A stretch of DNA of 64,000 bases, from contig JAXIVH010000049.1 of the NCBI GenBank assembly GCA_036785325.1, positions 1,706,146-1,770,145 on the forward strand. The letters run 5' to 3'. Each line of letters opens with the position of its first letter. The first letter of the stretch is position 1. This DNA comes from Urophycis tenuis (taxonomy: Eukaryota; Chordata; Actinopteri; Gadiformes; Phycidae). Below, in pieces: positions 51,893 to 61,359 of this stretch. Position numbers and translations under genes: made by a program. Under the pieces are notes generated by a model. It did not search any database and was not told the DNA's origin. It saw only the letters and a list, made by a program, of their open reading frames with translations.

Positions 51893-52946
51893 AAAAATAT
51901 CTGTATCTGTATCTGTATTCGGATAGAAAACCGGAAATGGGCGTGGTTTCTACCGGAAGTCTCCTTTATTGTGCCGAATTGTATTTTCTAACCTAATATT
52001 CATTTGCAATGCAATAGTAGTCCCTTCCAAGCATCACATTGATTTAATATTGTCATATAATTAATTATGAAATATACTTTACGACAATAATTACATAGTT
52101 ATGAAAGAAATAGCCTGCAGAGTCGGCTACACATATTTAACATGTTTTATACAATTGCCTTTACTCCAGACGCAGTACCAGGTTACTGTTTTGAACGTTT
52201 CTTATAGATAATGCCATAATGATAATTGATTTGTCTTACCGAATTGTATGCCAGTCCACACTAGGACACGCACAAGCCACCTGCTGCCTAACGTAGGAAC
52301 GTAATGCAAAGTGCTGCGCTCGTGCCCTCTCTCACACAGCGGATACTGAATGATGAATCAAAACTTGAATGTGTTGCTGTTTGTTTAAATAACCATGAAA
52401 TACTTGGTCAAAATTCCATTAAAACTGACTGATACATGCAGCATATGTCACTTAAAGGAATTAATATTGACTGAAATACACGGTAAAACGTTCGACTGTC
52501 ATCGCACACTATTTATATTTTCGCAACGGAATACAAAACAGGAAAACATACTGTGTAAGTAGTTCATTTGACTTTTAATGAGATAGAGAGATCAGCTATG
52601 TGGTGAATGTCAGGCGAATGTCTAATTTCAAGCTCTAAGTTTCATGTCCACCGCGGTCAGCTCCGCTCAGCTCGCTGTTGTGCGCTGAGTGGGACGACGA
52701 CATAAGTGATCTCCTTTCAATCATTTGTAATAAATGAAACGACTATTTAGTGAAATCAAAGTCCGATGCTGCAAACAGAATAGACATTTTTATCTTGTTG
52801 CCAACCTGCCATCCACAATGATATGAACGGATTTTAAGATTTTTTTTCCCGAATAATAACGCGAATATTCGGGTAGAATACAGATATGTTTACATCGCAT
52901 TATCTGTGCTTTCCGAATAACGTATTCGTATTCGGGTGCATCCCTA
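51838..52946. mobile_element. hAT element, 1.1 kb, with exact 8-bp target duplication
   Basis: Ends TAGAGGTGCAC and GTGCATCCCTA are inverted with mismatches, and GTCTGTAG flanks both sides (51830-51837, 52947-52954), fitting nTnnnnAn. Subterminal repeats (ATCTGTATCTGT on the left, CGTATTCGTATTCGG on the right) suit transposase binding. No transposase ORF is visible. It inserted into the LINE after that LINE arrived. Confidence 0.92.
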
Positions 52947-54389
52947 GTCTGTAGGCTTCAGGAAGAAGGAGTTTGCGTAGTTGCCTGTCATGTATTGTTT
53001 GTGGGAGACACCATGTGGTTGAGTGATCTTTTAAGAGAGGTTAGCACCTATAGATACAAAATAATTATTAAATTCATTTGCAAGATCAGTATTATTTGTT
53101 TTTACTGTGTCTGGGAGCACAATGTCTTTATGGCCCCTATTCATGACACTGTTCAACACTTTCCATAATTTCTTAGAGTCTCCTTGTGAAGCTTTTATGA
53201 GTTCAGAATAATGACTACGTAAGTTTATTCTTGTAAATGTTATATTTGATTTTATTCTCTATATTTGGCTTTTTAACATATATTTGGTATAGTTTATTTT
53301 TCTGTTTAATGGAGTTAGAGATTCCCCTTGTTAGCCAGGGTTTGTGTTCTGCCCTACTGCGTGTGACAATCTTACTAGGAATGGAACAGCGAATAGAATC
53401 TGTTATTTCATTTACCAGACAATCATATGCAGTGTCTGGATCGCAGCAGAGGTAGACAGTGTTCCATACTTTAGCTTGTAGGCTTACATTCAGTTGGCAC
53501 AGTGTTCTCTCATTTACTACTTTTTTTTTTTACCGGGTGACATGAAGGTAAACATTTGTAGTTGAGCTTAAGATACAACATAATTGGGTAATGATCCGAT
53601 ATATCAGAGTGAAGCTCCTGATTCAAGCTTGACGTTTTGTATATTTGTGATGATGTTGTCTATGATAGTTCTAGAAGTATTTGTGACTCTAGTAAAGATG
53701 TTTATGGTTGGAAAGAAAGAGGAGGAGTGTAGTGTGTTAATGAAGTCATTCTTGGCTGCATCATCCTTGGAGACGTCTATATTGAAGTCTCCGAGGAGGA
53801 CACAGTCTTTGTTTGTTCTATTTAAATGTAGTAGAACTTCTTCTAGTTTGGTGTTGAATGTGTTTAAATCTGAGTCTGGGGGGCGGTAAATTACACCCAC
53901 GATAGTGTTTTTGCCTTTGTCATTTTTTTAATCTCAATAAAGAGAGAGTCTGTGTGACTGTCATTGACAGCGAGATCTTGCATATCAGAACGTACATAGA
54001 GGCATACCCCACCACCGGGTCTGCTAAGTCTATTCTTATGATGTAGTTTGTAGCCATCGAGGTTTAAGGCATCTATGTACGATTTTCCATTTAGCCACGT
54101 CTCACTACAACCAATTATATTGAAGCAGCATTCAGTGTTTGAGAGTAGAGAGGTAAGCTCATCATGATGTTTATTCAAGCTTCTTATATTTAGGTGCAGA
54201 AGTGAAAAGTTATTTACCGTATTCAGACATTTTACATGTTCAGGGTCATAGTATTTACAGGTTGTTATTGGCAACATCAATACAGTAGTGTATGTCATCT
54301 CCATCATGTGTCAAGTCGTTAAATCCCATGTGAAATTAAAGAAATGCATTTTTCTGAGATCTCCCAAAGACAGACAAGCACGCACACCA

Positions 54390-54401
54390 CACGCACACAT
54401 G

Positions 54402-54444
<43 letters not shown>

Positions 54445-54462
54445 ACACACACACACACATAT
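54390..54462. repeat. (CA)n microsatellite
   Basis: About 30 imperfect CA units with interspersed CATA. Confidence 0.95.
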
Positions 54463-54579
54463 ACAAGGCGACACATAAGACAGGCATACATGGCAAGGCC
54501 TCTTCACGGGAGGCATTATGATAAAACAAAAATAAAGAAGAGCGCTCCAAAGCACCCACTCGTCATTAAATCCTTTAGA

Positions 54580-55079
54580 TAATTAGTTGGCTTGTAGTGG
54601 GGCAGATAAGCTGAACAATTGTGCATTTTGTGATAAAAGCATGAAATTTGGTACACATATAGCCAAAGACATTCTGAAAAAAATTAGATATGGAGCCATC
54701 ATGAATTTTCAACATGGCGGCCCTGGCAGCCATTTTCCAAAATGGCCACCGGTGTAAGCGTTTTCAGACCAATCTTCTTATTATTATGGGATATAATATG
54801 ATTTTGATGATTTTGTTAACAAAATTTTGTCATTATACATCGTTTGGGAAGTTTCTACAAGAAAAAAATATTTAGAATCAATAAAAATTAAAGGTGGTAG
54901 CCATGATTAGCATGAAATTTGTAATAGCAATAACAGTACATATATTGCATAGGATTTGGATGATTTCCATATTGAATCATACATTTTCTGATGCAGTAGG
55001 CTTAGATACAATCTAAATCCATATCTAATATATATATAAAAATACTTTTGATCTATTTTCCCCTATTGATACCCTGTTC
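54580..55079. repeat. Probable 5' part of the PIN-like repeat gene
   Basis: CATGAAATTTGGTACACATA, TTTTCAACATGGCGGCC and TTCCAAAATGGCCACC look like conserved repeat sequence upstream of the PIN-like coding remnant at 55080. No ORF is supported. Confidence 0.35.
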
Positions 55080-55464
55080 TACATAAAGAAATAGCTAGTC
55101 CCTCAGCTGTAGAAGCCGTCAGGAAGGTGAAGCTGACAGGAGAGCAACAATTTAAAGCTTTCAGTGTCAGGTGCCTAATTGAAAGAACGCAGCCAGTGGA
55201 TAGCCCAATAGCACGGAACAAAATTGTAGTATTTGGTAATGCAGCTGTGAGGAGAGTATCAAAAACCAAGCAGCAATTGGTCTCTCTGAAACAAGATATG
55301 CAGCTATTTTCGAGGTTGTACATTGCTTGTCAGAGCAGAGATGGAAATCTGGAGGAGTTTTTTCGACATGAGAACCAGGCGTGTCCCCCAGCACTTTCAG
55401 ATGGGCTAGGTCTCCGCCAGGGTGCGAAGAGTGATCTTCTGTCATGTCTTGAAGATGTTCAAAG

Positions 55465-56231
55465 TAGGGTTGCACCGAATCCTGTATTCGGGTTCGGATT
55501 CGGCCGAATATTGGGCTTTTTTGAGGGGTTCGGGTTCTGCCGAACCTTGGCATTTTTTTCCACCGAACCCGAATCCCACGCTTTCACTGCGCGCGCCACG
55601 CTGGTCGACGTAATTATCTGATTACAAAAAAGTAGCGCGTTGGAATGCAGTGGCTATAGCTGCGAGAAAGTGAAAATGGTAGTGAACAGAAAAAGTGTCG
55701 TTTGGCAGTTCTTTCAGATAAAAGAAGGCGATTCAATTCAAGCTACATGTTCAATTTGCAATGCCGATTTGTCTCGTGGTGGCAAGGAACCTAAACAATA
55801 CACAACATCCCCGCCGTTAAAGCATTTGCGTATGAAACATCCGAAAGAATACGAGTTGTGCACGAAGGAAAACTTCTCATCATTGCCTATGATCTAAACA
55901 AAAAAAAAACCCAGCCTATTATCCATGTTTATGGATTAAATGTTCAATAACATTCATTTCAGTTAAGTCACCAAACATATTCTGTTTGTTTTCTTTGTTG
56001 TTTTTTAAAGAAAAACACTTTACCTTGCAGAAAGTTGCACATTTTTTCCCAGTGGAAATTAAATAAAACGAAAAATACACGGGTTGACGTTGTTTACTTC
56101 ATTAATGTGTTTAGTGTTAATGGAGTAGGATGGGAGTAGGATTCGGTATTCGGGTTCGGATTTGGCAGAATCTTAACCAGTGGATTCGGTATTCGGCAGA
56201 ACCCTAAAAATCTGGATTCGGTTCATCCCTA
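55465..56231 (+). mobile_element. hAT element with BED-finger ORF and exact target duplication
   Basis: Ends TAGGGTTGCACCGAATCC and GGATTCGGTTCATCCCTA are inverted repeats; GTTCAAAG flanks both sides (55457-55464, 56232-56239), fitting the hAT pattern. TTCGGGTTCGG-type motifs repeat near both ends. It carries the BED ORF at 55640-55897 and no catalytic domain, so it is an internally deleted copy. Confidence 0.94.
55640..55897 (+). CDS. BED-type zinc-finger N-terminus of a hAT transposase
   Basis: 85 codons. SVVWQFFQIKEGDSIQATCS, then ICNADLSRGG and TTSPPLKHLRMKHPKEYEL give the BED pattern C-x2-C ... H-x4-H with the leading W-x-F-F aromatic positions. BED fingers bind the transposon ends. The start may be MVVNRKSVVW, 36 bases further in. 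The RNase-H-like catalytic domain and hAT dimerisation region are absent. It resembles ZBED-family N-termini but lies inside an element with intact termini. Confidence 0.85.
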   Translation: MECSGYSCEKVKMVVNRKSVVWQFFQIKEGDSIQATCSICNADLSRGGKEPKQYTTSPPLKHLRMKHPKEYELCTKENFSSLPMI

Positions 56232-56999
56232 GTTCAAAGTGCATGCACTGACAATCCCAATGTTACCTGCATAGTTATTGATGGGGCAGCCGCTGTCCAG
56301 ATGTTAAAGCCAAATGCTGTGAAGACCTTCAATGAATATGCCAATGACATTTGTATTCCCTATATGTCAAGAAAACTTAAAAAAGTGACCAGGCTTGATC
56401 TGGTGTGGGATCGCTACTTGTCTGACTCTTTGAAGGCAGCAACAAGAGCAAAGCGTGGTAATGGGGTACAAAGACGTGTGGTAGGTGCAGCCATTCCCAG
56501 GAATTGGCAAAGTTTTCTTAGAGTAGACAGCAATAAGACTGAGATGTTCAGCTTCCTCTCAGATGCTCTACTCAGATGGCTTGATGTTGTGCAAGAGGGT
56601 AAAAAGCTTGTTGTCGCAGGTGATGTAACAGTCCTCAGCAAACCACCCCTAGCTGATCTGTCCTCAATTTCTCCATGCACACACGAGGAAGCTGATACCC
56701 GCATGTTATTACATGTGGCTCATGCAGCACAAAATGGTCACGCGAAAATTATGATCCAAACAGTTGACAGTTGAACCGATGTTGTGGTTTTGGCAGTGGC
56801 AGCAGCACAAGGTCTTAAGCCAACGGATGAGCTTTGGTTGGCATTTGGTACTGGAAAATGTTTTCGATACCTAGCAGCCCATGAAATCTCAGGTGGACTT
56901 GGGCCTGAGAAGGCACGTGCTCTTCCTCTGTTCCATGCATTGACTGGCTGTGACACAGTATCAAGCTTTGCTGGGCATGGGAAAAAGACTGCATGGGCA

Positions 57000-59663
57000 C
57001 TTGTTTACAGGCCTCCCAAATCAGATAAAAATTTCATAAAAGAATTACCAGACTTTCTGTCTCATTTTGCATCATCCTATGACCGTTTGTTAATTTTGGG
57101 TGATTTTAATATTCATGTCTGTTGCCCAGGCAAACTCTTGGTTAGTGAGTTTTGCCATGTAATGGAGTCATTTGGCCTCCTCCAGCACATCAATCAGGCG
57201 ACCCATGTCCATGGGCACACCCTCGATCTGATTTTATCCCATGGGTTTTCCATTGCTAACATAAGCATGCAGGATGCATCCTTCTCTGACCATATGCCTA
57301 TTGTGTTAAATGTTCAACTATTTAACTCACTGCATACAGCCAGATCCTCTGGCCACTACTCTCGTCATATTTTTACTGCAAATACGTTCTCTGAATGTTA
57401 CTTGGGAAATGTTATAACTGCCTCTATCACTGCCCATGATCCCTGCTCCAGCCCTGATGAGCTAATATCCCTCTTCAACACATCTTGCTCAGCTATCCTT
57501 GAGACTGCGGCCCCTCTTAAATTCAGACGCCCCAATTTTAAACCTCAACAGTGGCTTGATAACTCCAACAGCCATCTTTTTTTCGCTCAGCTCTTCGGTT
57601 TGCCAAAGAACTGAGCGTAAGTAGAAAAAAGATCACCTTCTTGTCTCTCTCGAAATATTCAGAAATTCCGTGGCCAATTTCCAAGCTGCAGCTAAAAAAG
57701 CCAAGGCTAAGGCTAACCCTAATTTTTCTGACATCATTAGCAAACATTCCAATCGCCCTAGAATCTTATTTAACACCATAAACTCAATTGTTAACCCCCA
57801 AGTCTCTCCAGAGGTCGAGGCATCTACTAATAGCTGTGAAGAGTTCTTGAAGTTTTTTACTGAGAAAATCAACCACATCAAAGCACAGTTCACTCCTGAT
57901 GTATCTGACACTCCACCCCATTACTACAGCTACTTTTGACAAATTCTGAACAGTGTCCTGCACTGATCTATGGGACATTGTAAAGCACATGAAACCATCA
58001 ACAGCCCCACATGATCCTATTCCTTCACAGATCATCAAAGATGTTTTTGGTGCTATTGGTCCCTCCATTCAATTTATTATTAACTCCTGCCTTGCCACCG
58101 GCACCGTTCCTATATGTTTCAAGCATGCGGTTGTCTATGCTGAAGCTCTAGCCTATGCTTAAGAAACATAATCTGGATGCAAAATGTCCTAATAACTTCT
58201 GGCCCAAAACTGCCATTTATCTCAAAAATGTTGGAGAAGGTGGTGTAAACACAGCTGCTTCCATACCTCAACTCAACAGAGATCTTAGAGCCATTTCAAT
58301 CTGGTTTCAAAGCCTGTCACAGCACTGAGACAGCCCTGTTAAAGGTGACAAATGACCTGTTGCTCACCCTTGACTCAGGTGATAATGCTATTCTGGTCCT
58401 GTTGGATTTTAGTGCTGCATTGGACACTGTAGACCATGGTACACTACTACAGCGTCTTGAACAGCGGGTTGGCATTAAGGGTACAGCTCTAAACTGGTTT
58501 CACTCCTACCTCCACCAAAGATCTTTCTCTGTATCCATAGGCCAGTACTCCTCATGCTCTGCCCCTGTGTCTTACGGTGTCCCCCAGGGATCCATCTTGG
58601 GTCCAGTACTTTTCTGCTTGTACATGCTCCCTCAAGGTAACATCATCAGGAAATTCAATATTTCATTCCATTTTTATGCAGATGACTCCCAACTGTACAT
58701 CCCACTTAAATCCGCCAATTCCATGCAGCCTCTTTCAGACTGTTTGGAAGAAATTAAAATCTGGATGGCAAACAATTTCCTTCAGTTAAATGACACCAAA
58801 CCTGAAGTTATTGTCTTTGGGCCTTCAAAATCCAAAATGTCCATCCCTGCCAACCTTTGTCCCCTTGCCCCCTATGTGAATTCCCATGCACGTAACCTAG
58901 GTGTTATTTTAGACTCTCACCTTAACCTGGACAAGCACATCTTGTCTGTTGTAAAGACCAGTTTTTATCAATTAAGAATAATCTCCAAACTCAAGTATGT
59001 CCTATCATACAATGATCTGGAAAAAGTCATCCATGCTTTCATAACCTCCCGTCTAGATTATTGTAACTCCCTCTACTTTGGTCTCCCTCTGACACTGGTG
59101 GCACGGCTTCAGATCGTCCAAAATGCAGCAGCTAGGTTGCTCACCAACACAAAAAAGCGTGAACATATTGCACCTGTCCTAGCCTCCTTGCACTGGCTTC
59201 CAGTCCATTCAAGGATACAATTTAAATTAGTGCTTTTGGTTTTTAAGGCTCTCCATGGCCTGGCCCGCAGCAGTTGATATCATTCATCCCCATGTAGCCC
59301 CCAGGTCCCTCAGATCCTCCAGCCAAGGTCTCCTCCATGTCCCACGGTCCTGGCTTAAGCAAAAAGGTGACAGAGCCTTTTCTGTTGCTGGCCCTCAGCT
59401 GTGGAACCAACTGCCACTTGACATCAGAAATGCCCCTTCAATCACACTTTTTAAAACCAGGCTCAAAATGCACCCTGTTATGTCTGTAATTAAGTGTTGT
59501 CTGTTGATGTCTTAGCTTAAATAACTGATCTGTATGTGTATTTATTTACTTATCTATTTTATTCATTATTCTTTAGCTAATGCACAATGTACTCGCACTG
59601 GTCAGTGCGAGCTGTGTTTAAATGTGCTCTAAAAATAAACTTTACTTACTTACTTACTTAAAC
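57000..59663 (+). mobile_element. L2-clade LINE, 5'-truncated, inactive
   Basis: Starts within the endonuclease (VYRPPKSDKNFIKELPDF, LLILGDFNIHV, SDHMPIVL; frame 56784-57614) and stops at 57614. Linker sequence decays to 58300. RT: FQSGFKACHSTETALLKVTN, LLDFSAALDTVDH, SYGVPQGSILGPVLF, FHFYADDSQLYIPL with both catalytic aspartates intact (58345-59277). The C-terminus continues after a shift to about 59470, and the 3' UTR ends in (ACTT)n at 59643-59663. The first motif reads FSAALDT where FSAAFDT is usual. It inserted into the PIN-like relic. Confidence 0.9.
58345..59277 (+). pseudogene. L2 reverse-transcriptase domain
   Basis: 310 codons, open, with RT motifs A (LLDFSAALDTVDH), B (GVPQGSILGP) and C (FYADDSQLY), and the downstream NLGVILDSHLNLDKHI, TSRLDYCNSLYFGLP, LQIVQNAAARLLTNTKKREH and VLASLHWLPVHSRIQFKLVL blocks typical of vertebrate L2. 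The stop at 59277 is a frameshift: the usual continuation (IHPHVAPRSLRSS, GDRAFSVAGPQLWNQLP) is in the next frame at 59255-59515. Earlier parts are broken too, so the copy is dead. Confidence 0.88.
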
Positions 59664-60054
59664 CAGATTTTCTATGAAATCAACAAGCAAAGCGGGGATT
59701 GGAGTGATATGGCCACTCACCAAACTCTCTTGCCAGCTGGGACAAAAGTTAAGTACAGAGCATCTAGTGAAGCCATACTATGAAGCAATTACAAATACCC
59801 CTTACATACTACCGCCTAATGGGCACACTGCATATGTTCAACCAGCTGCTGGAAATACATTTACACAGCATGAAAAGTAGTATTTTCATCAGTAAGCAGC
59901 ACTGTAAATTTCTGCGGAAGTGCGGGTAAAGAACTGTTTGCCAGAATTTGCAAAGGCAGCACAGAAAACTACCAGGAACTGCCAGGAATTGATGTGGCAG
60001 GTTTACAAGCCTGACAAGCTCCCCCAGCCCCTTGGTCTCGAGGAAGCTGTCACG
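59664..60054 (+). other. Unassigned sequence between two LINE insertions
   Basis: May be a continuation of the interrupted PIN-like element. Short frames (59674-59880, 59920-60054) have no recognised domain. Confidence 0.3.
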
Positions 60055-60582
60055 TCAATTCAAGTCAATTTTATTTATATAGCGCATTTACAGACGGCTT
60101 AGCCGCACCAAAGTGCTTCACAATAAAGTGCAATAATCTAATGATGAGCTCAGGCACAAAAACAAAAGGGCTACAGTTAAAATAAATTAAAAAATGCAAT
60201 AAAAGAGAATATTTAAAACACTAGCAAGCAAGTGAATAGAGGTGGGTCTTTAAAAGGGACTTCAAAACATTCAGAGACTGAGCTGGATGTGGAGGGGGAG
60301 GCAGTTCCAGAGTCTAGGGGCTGCCACTACAAAGGCTCTGTCCCCCCTAGTTTTCAGCCTGGACCTGGGTTGTTCCAGTTGGTCTGCTGACCGTAGTGCT
60401 CTGGAAGGGGAATGGTGGTGGAGAAGATCAGACAGGTAGGTGAGGGCCAGACCATGGAGAGATTTGTAAACAGTCAAGAGGAGTTTGAAATCGATGCAGT
60501 AGCGGATGGGGAGCCAGTGGAGTGAAGCCAGGACTGTAGTCCAGGAGCCCAGGGGGTTGAACCTAGTTGGGAAGGTTACCAA
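60055..60582 (-). mobile_element. LINE 3' end with C-terminal RT remnant
   Basis: On the minus strand VLASLHWLPIRYCIDFKLLL, TYLSDLLHHHSPSRALRSAD and GDRAFVVAAPRLWNCLP encode the C-terminal end of an L2-like LINE. A 3' UTR follows, ending in GCGCTATATAAATAAAATTG and TTGAATTGAC at 60055-60085. It is 5'-truncated. Confidence 0.85.
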
Positions 60583-60689
60583 TTTTTATGGGTACTATGA
60601 TGTCCGGCATGGTCCCCAGATAGAGGAACGGCACGTCTGCCGGGTTCCCTCGGGTGGGTGTGGCCAGGGGGGGTGTAAAACTGGCACCC

Positions 60690-60945
60690 AAAAAATGGGC
60701 TAGATCAGTTGGTGAGGTTACCATTCGAAACCTGCTGTAAATTGTTCATCATAGTCCCCTGATAGAGAAATGACCACTGCCAGACATTTTAAGTGGTGGG
60801 TTCCACCAGCAGATGTCCCCGTATGATGGGTAGCAAAAATGGGCTAGATCAGTTGGTGAGGTTACCGATTGAAACCTGTTAAAAATTGTTTGACCCCTGG
60901 TCCCCTGATTGATGAATGGCCAATTACATTTTTGTTGGTGGGTTA
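60690..60945. repeat. Two direct copies of a ~145-bp tandem unit
   Basis: AAAATGGGCTAGATCAGTTG, GTGAGGTTACC.ATT.GAAACCTG and GTCCCCTGAT occur at 60692-60780 and 60835-60925; a degenerate part of the unit (GGAAGGTTACCAATTTTTA) appears at about 60570. It separates the LINE fragment from the second PIN-like exon. Confidence 0.8.
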
Positions 60946-60974
60946 CCACCGTGAGACATCCCATTGTGAACGCA

Positions 60975-61102
60975 ACAGGAGGAGGTACATCAATGTCACA
61001 GACATTGTCAAAAACCTTGAAGACCTCAAGCCAGGATTATCAAGAGCTATGCCAGGATACCATGCGTTCACTGGATGTGACTTCACCTCAGCCTTTTTCA
61101 GG
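60975..61102 (+). pseudogene. Second PIN-like exon, with donor site
   Basis: The frame RRRYINVTDIVKNLEDLKPG, then LSRAMPGYHAFTGCDFTSAF, shares the FHAxTGCDxxSxF block with the relic at 55080-57000. A TTTCAG/GTAAGT junction at 61102 is a good donor. The next exon is not seen; (TG)n and LINE sequence follow. Confidence 0.6.
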
Positions 61103-61142
61103 TAAGTTTACAAACATGTGGGCTTTGTACATTTATAATTAG

Positions 61143-61150
<8 letters not shown>

Positions 61151-61189
<39 letters not shown>
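61151..61189. repeat. (TG)n microsatellite
   Basis: About 19 TG units. Confidence 0.95.
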
Positions 61190-61359
61190 TTCTCTAGGCA
61201 CACGCATCACACAGGGCGTGTGATGCGTCAGTGCAGTAGTGTTGGAGTAGTAGTGCTTGTAGTTAGTGCATGCTGCATGCTGCTTCTGCTTGCTTCTCTC
61301 TGCTTTCAGCTACTGCCACCGGATAGCTCCTTGTTTTCAGGGGCGAAAAGAGGAGCCGA

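Larger units (their letters stand above)
50290..54310 (-). mobile_element. CR1/Jockey-group LINE, inactive, interrupted by a hAT element
   Basis: In minus-strand order: endonuclease (LLHLNIRSLNKHHDELTSLL, IIGCSETWL, GGGVCLYVRSD at 54307-53891; VIYRPPDSDLNTF, VLLGDFNIDV at 53900-53604), linker (AEHKPWLTRGISNSIKQKNK, about 53450-53230), hAT insertion at 51838-52946, RT (GEDEISSKILKSIAKE, NYRPISILPTLSK, then YGFRKKHTTSMAILDLIEK, LDLSKAFDTIDF, YGVPQGSILGPLLF), and C-terminal RGPQIWNGLDESLK near 50400. The RT catalytic box is FANDT in place of F(A/V)DDT, and frames are broken at several points, so it is dead. Confidence 0.85.
55080..57000 (+). pseudogene. PIN/FEN-like domain gene relic, cut by two elements
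   Basis: After a likely acceptor at 55080 the frame reads EIASPSAVEAVRKVKLTGEQ and continues to 55464. There a hAT element is inserted; the coding sequence resumes at 56240 (TCIVIDGAAAVQMLKPN) and runs on with FNEYANDICIPYMSRKLKKV, ISPCTHEEADTRMLLHVAHA, VVVLAVAAAQGLKPTDELW, RYLAAHEISGGLG and FHALTGCDTVSSFAGHGKK. The acidic HEEADTR, TVD and TGCD positions suit a PIN/FEN-type nuclease fold, and similar proteins are repetitive in fish and coral genomes, by memory. A tandem 6-bp duplication near 56763-56774 (GTTGACAGTTGA) creates a stop between TVD and TDVV. The 3' end is cut by an L2 insertion at about 57000. I infer a multi-copy, possibly transposon-borne gene. Confidence 0.6.

Noticed and set aside
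55640..55897. Domesticated ZBED gene
   Set aside because: The BED ORF sits between intact hAT termini with an exact target duplication, so it is part of a transposon copy.
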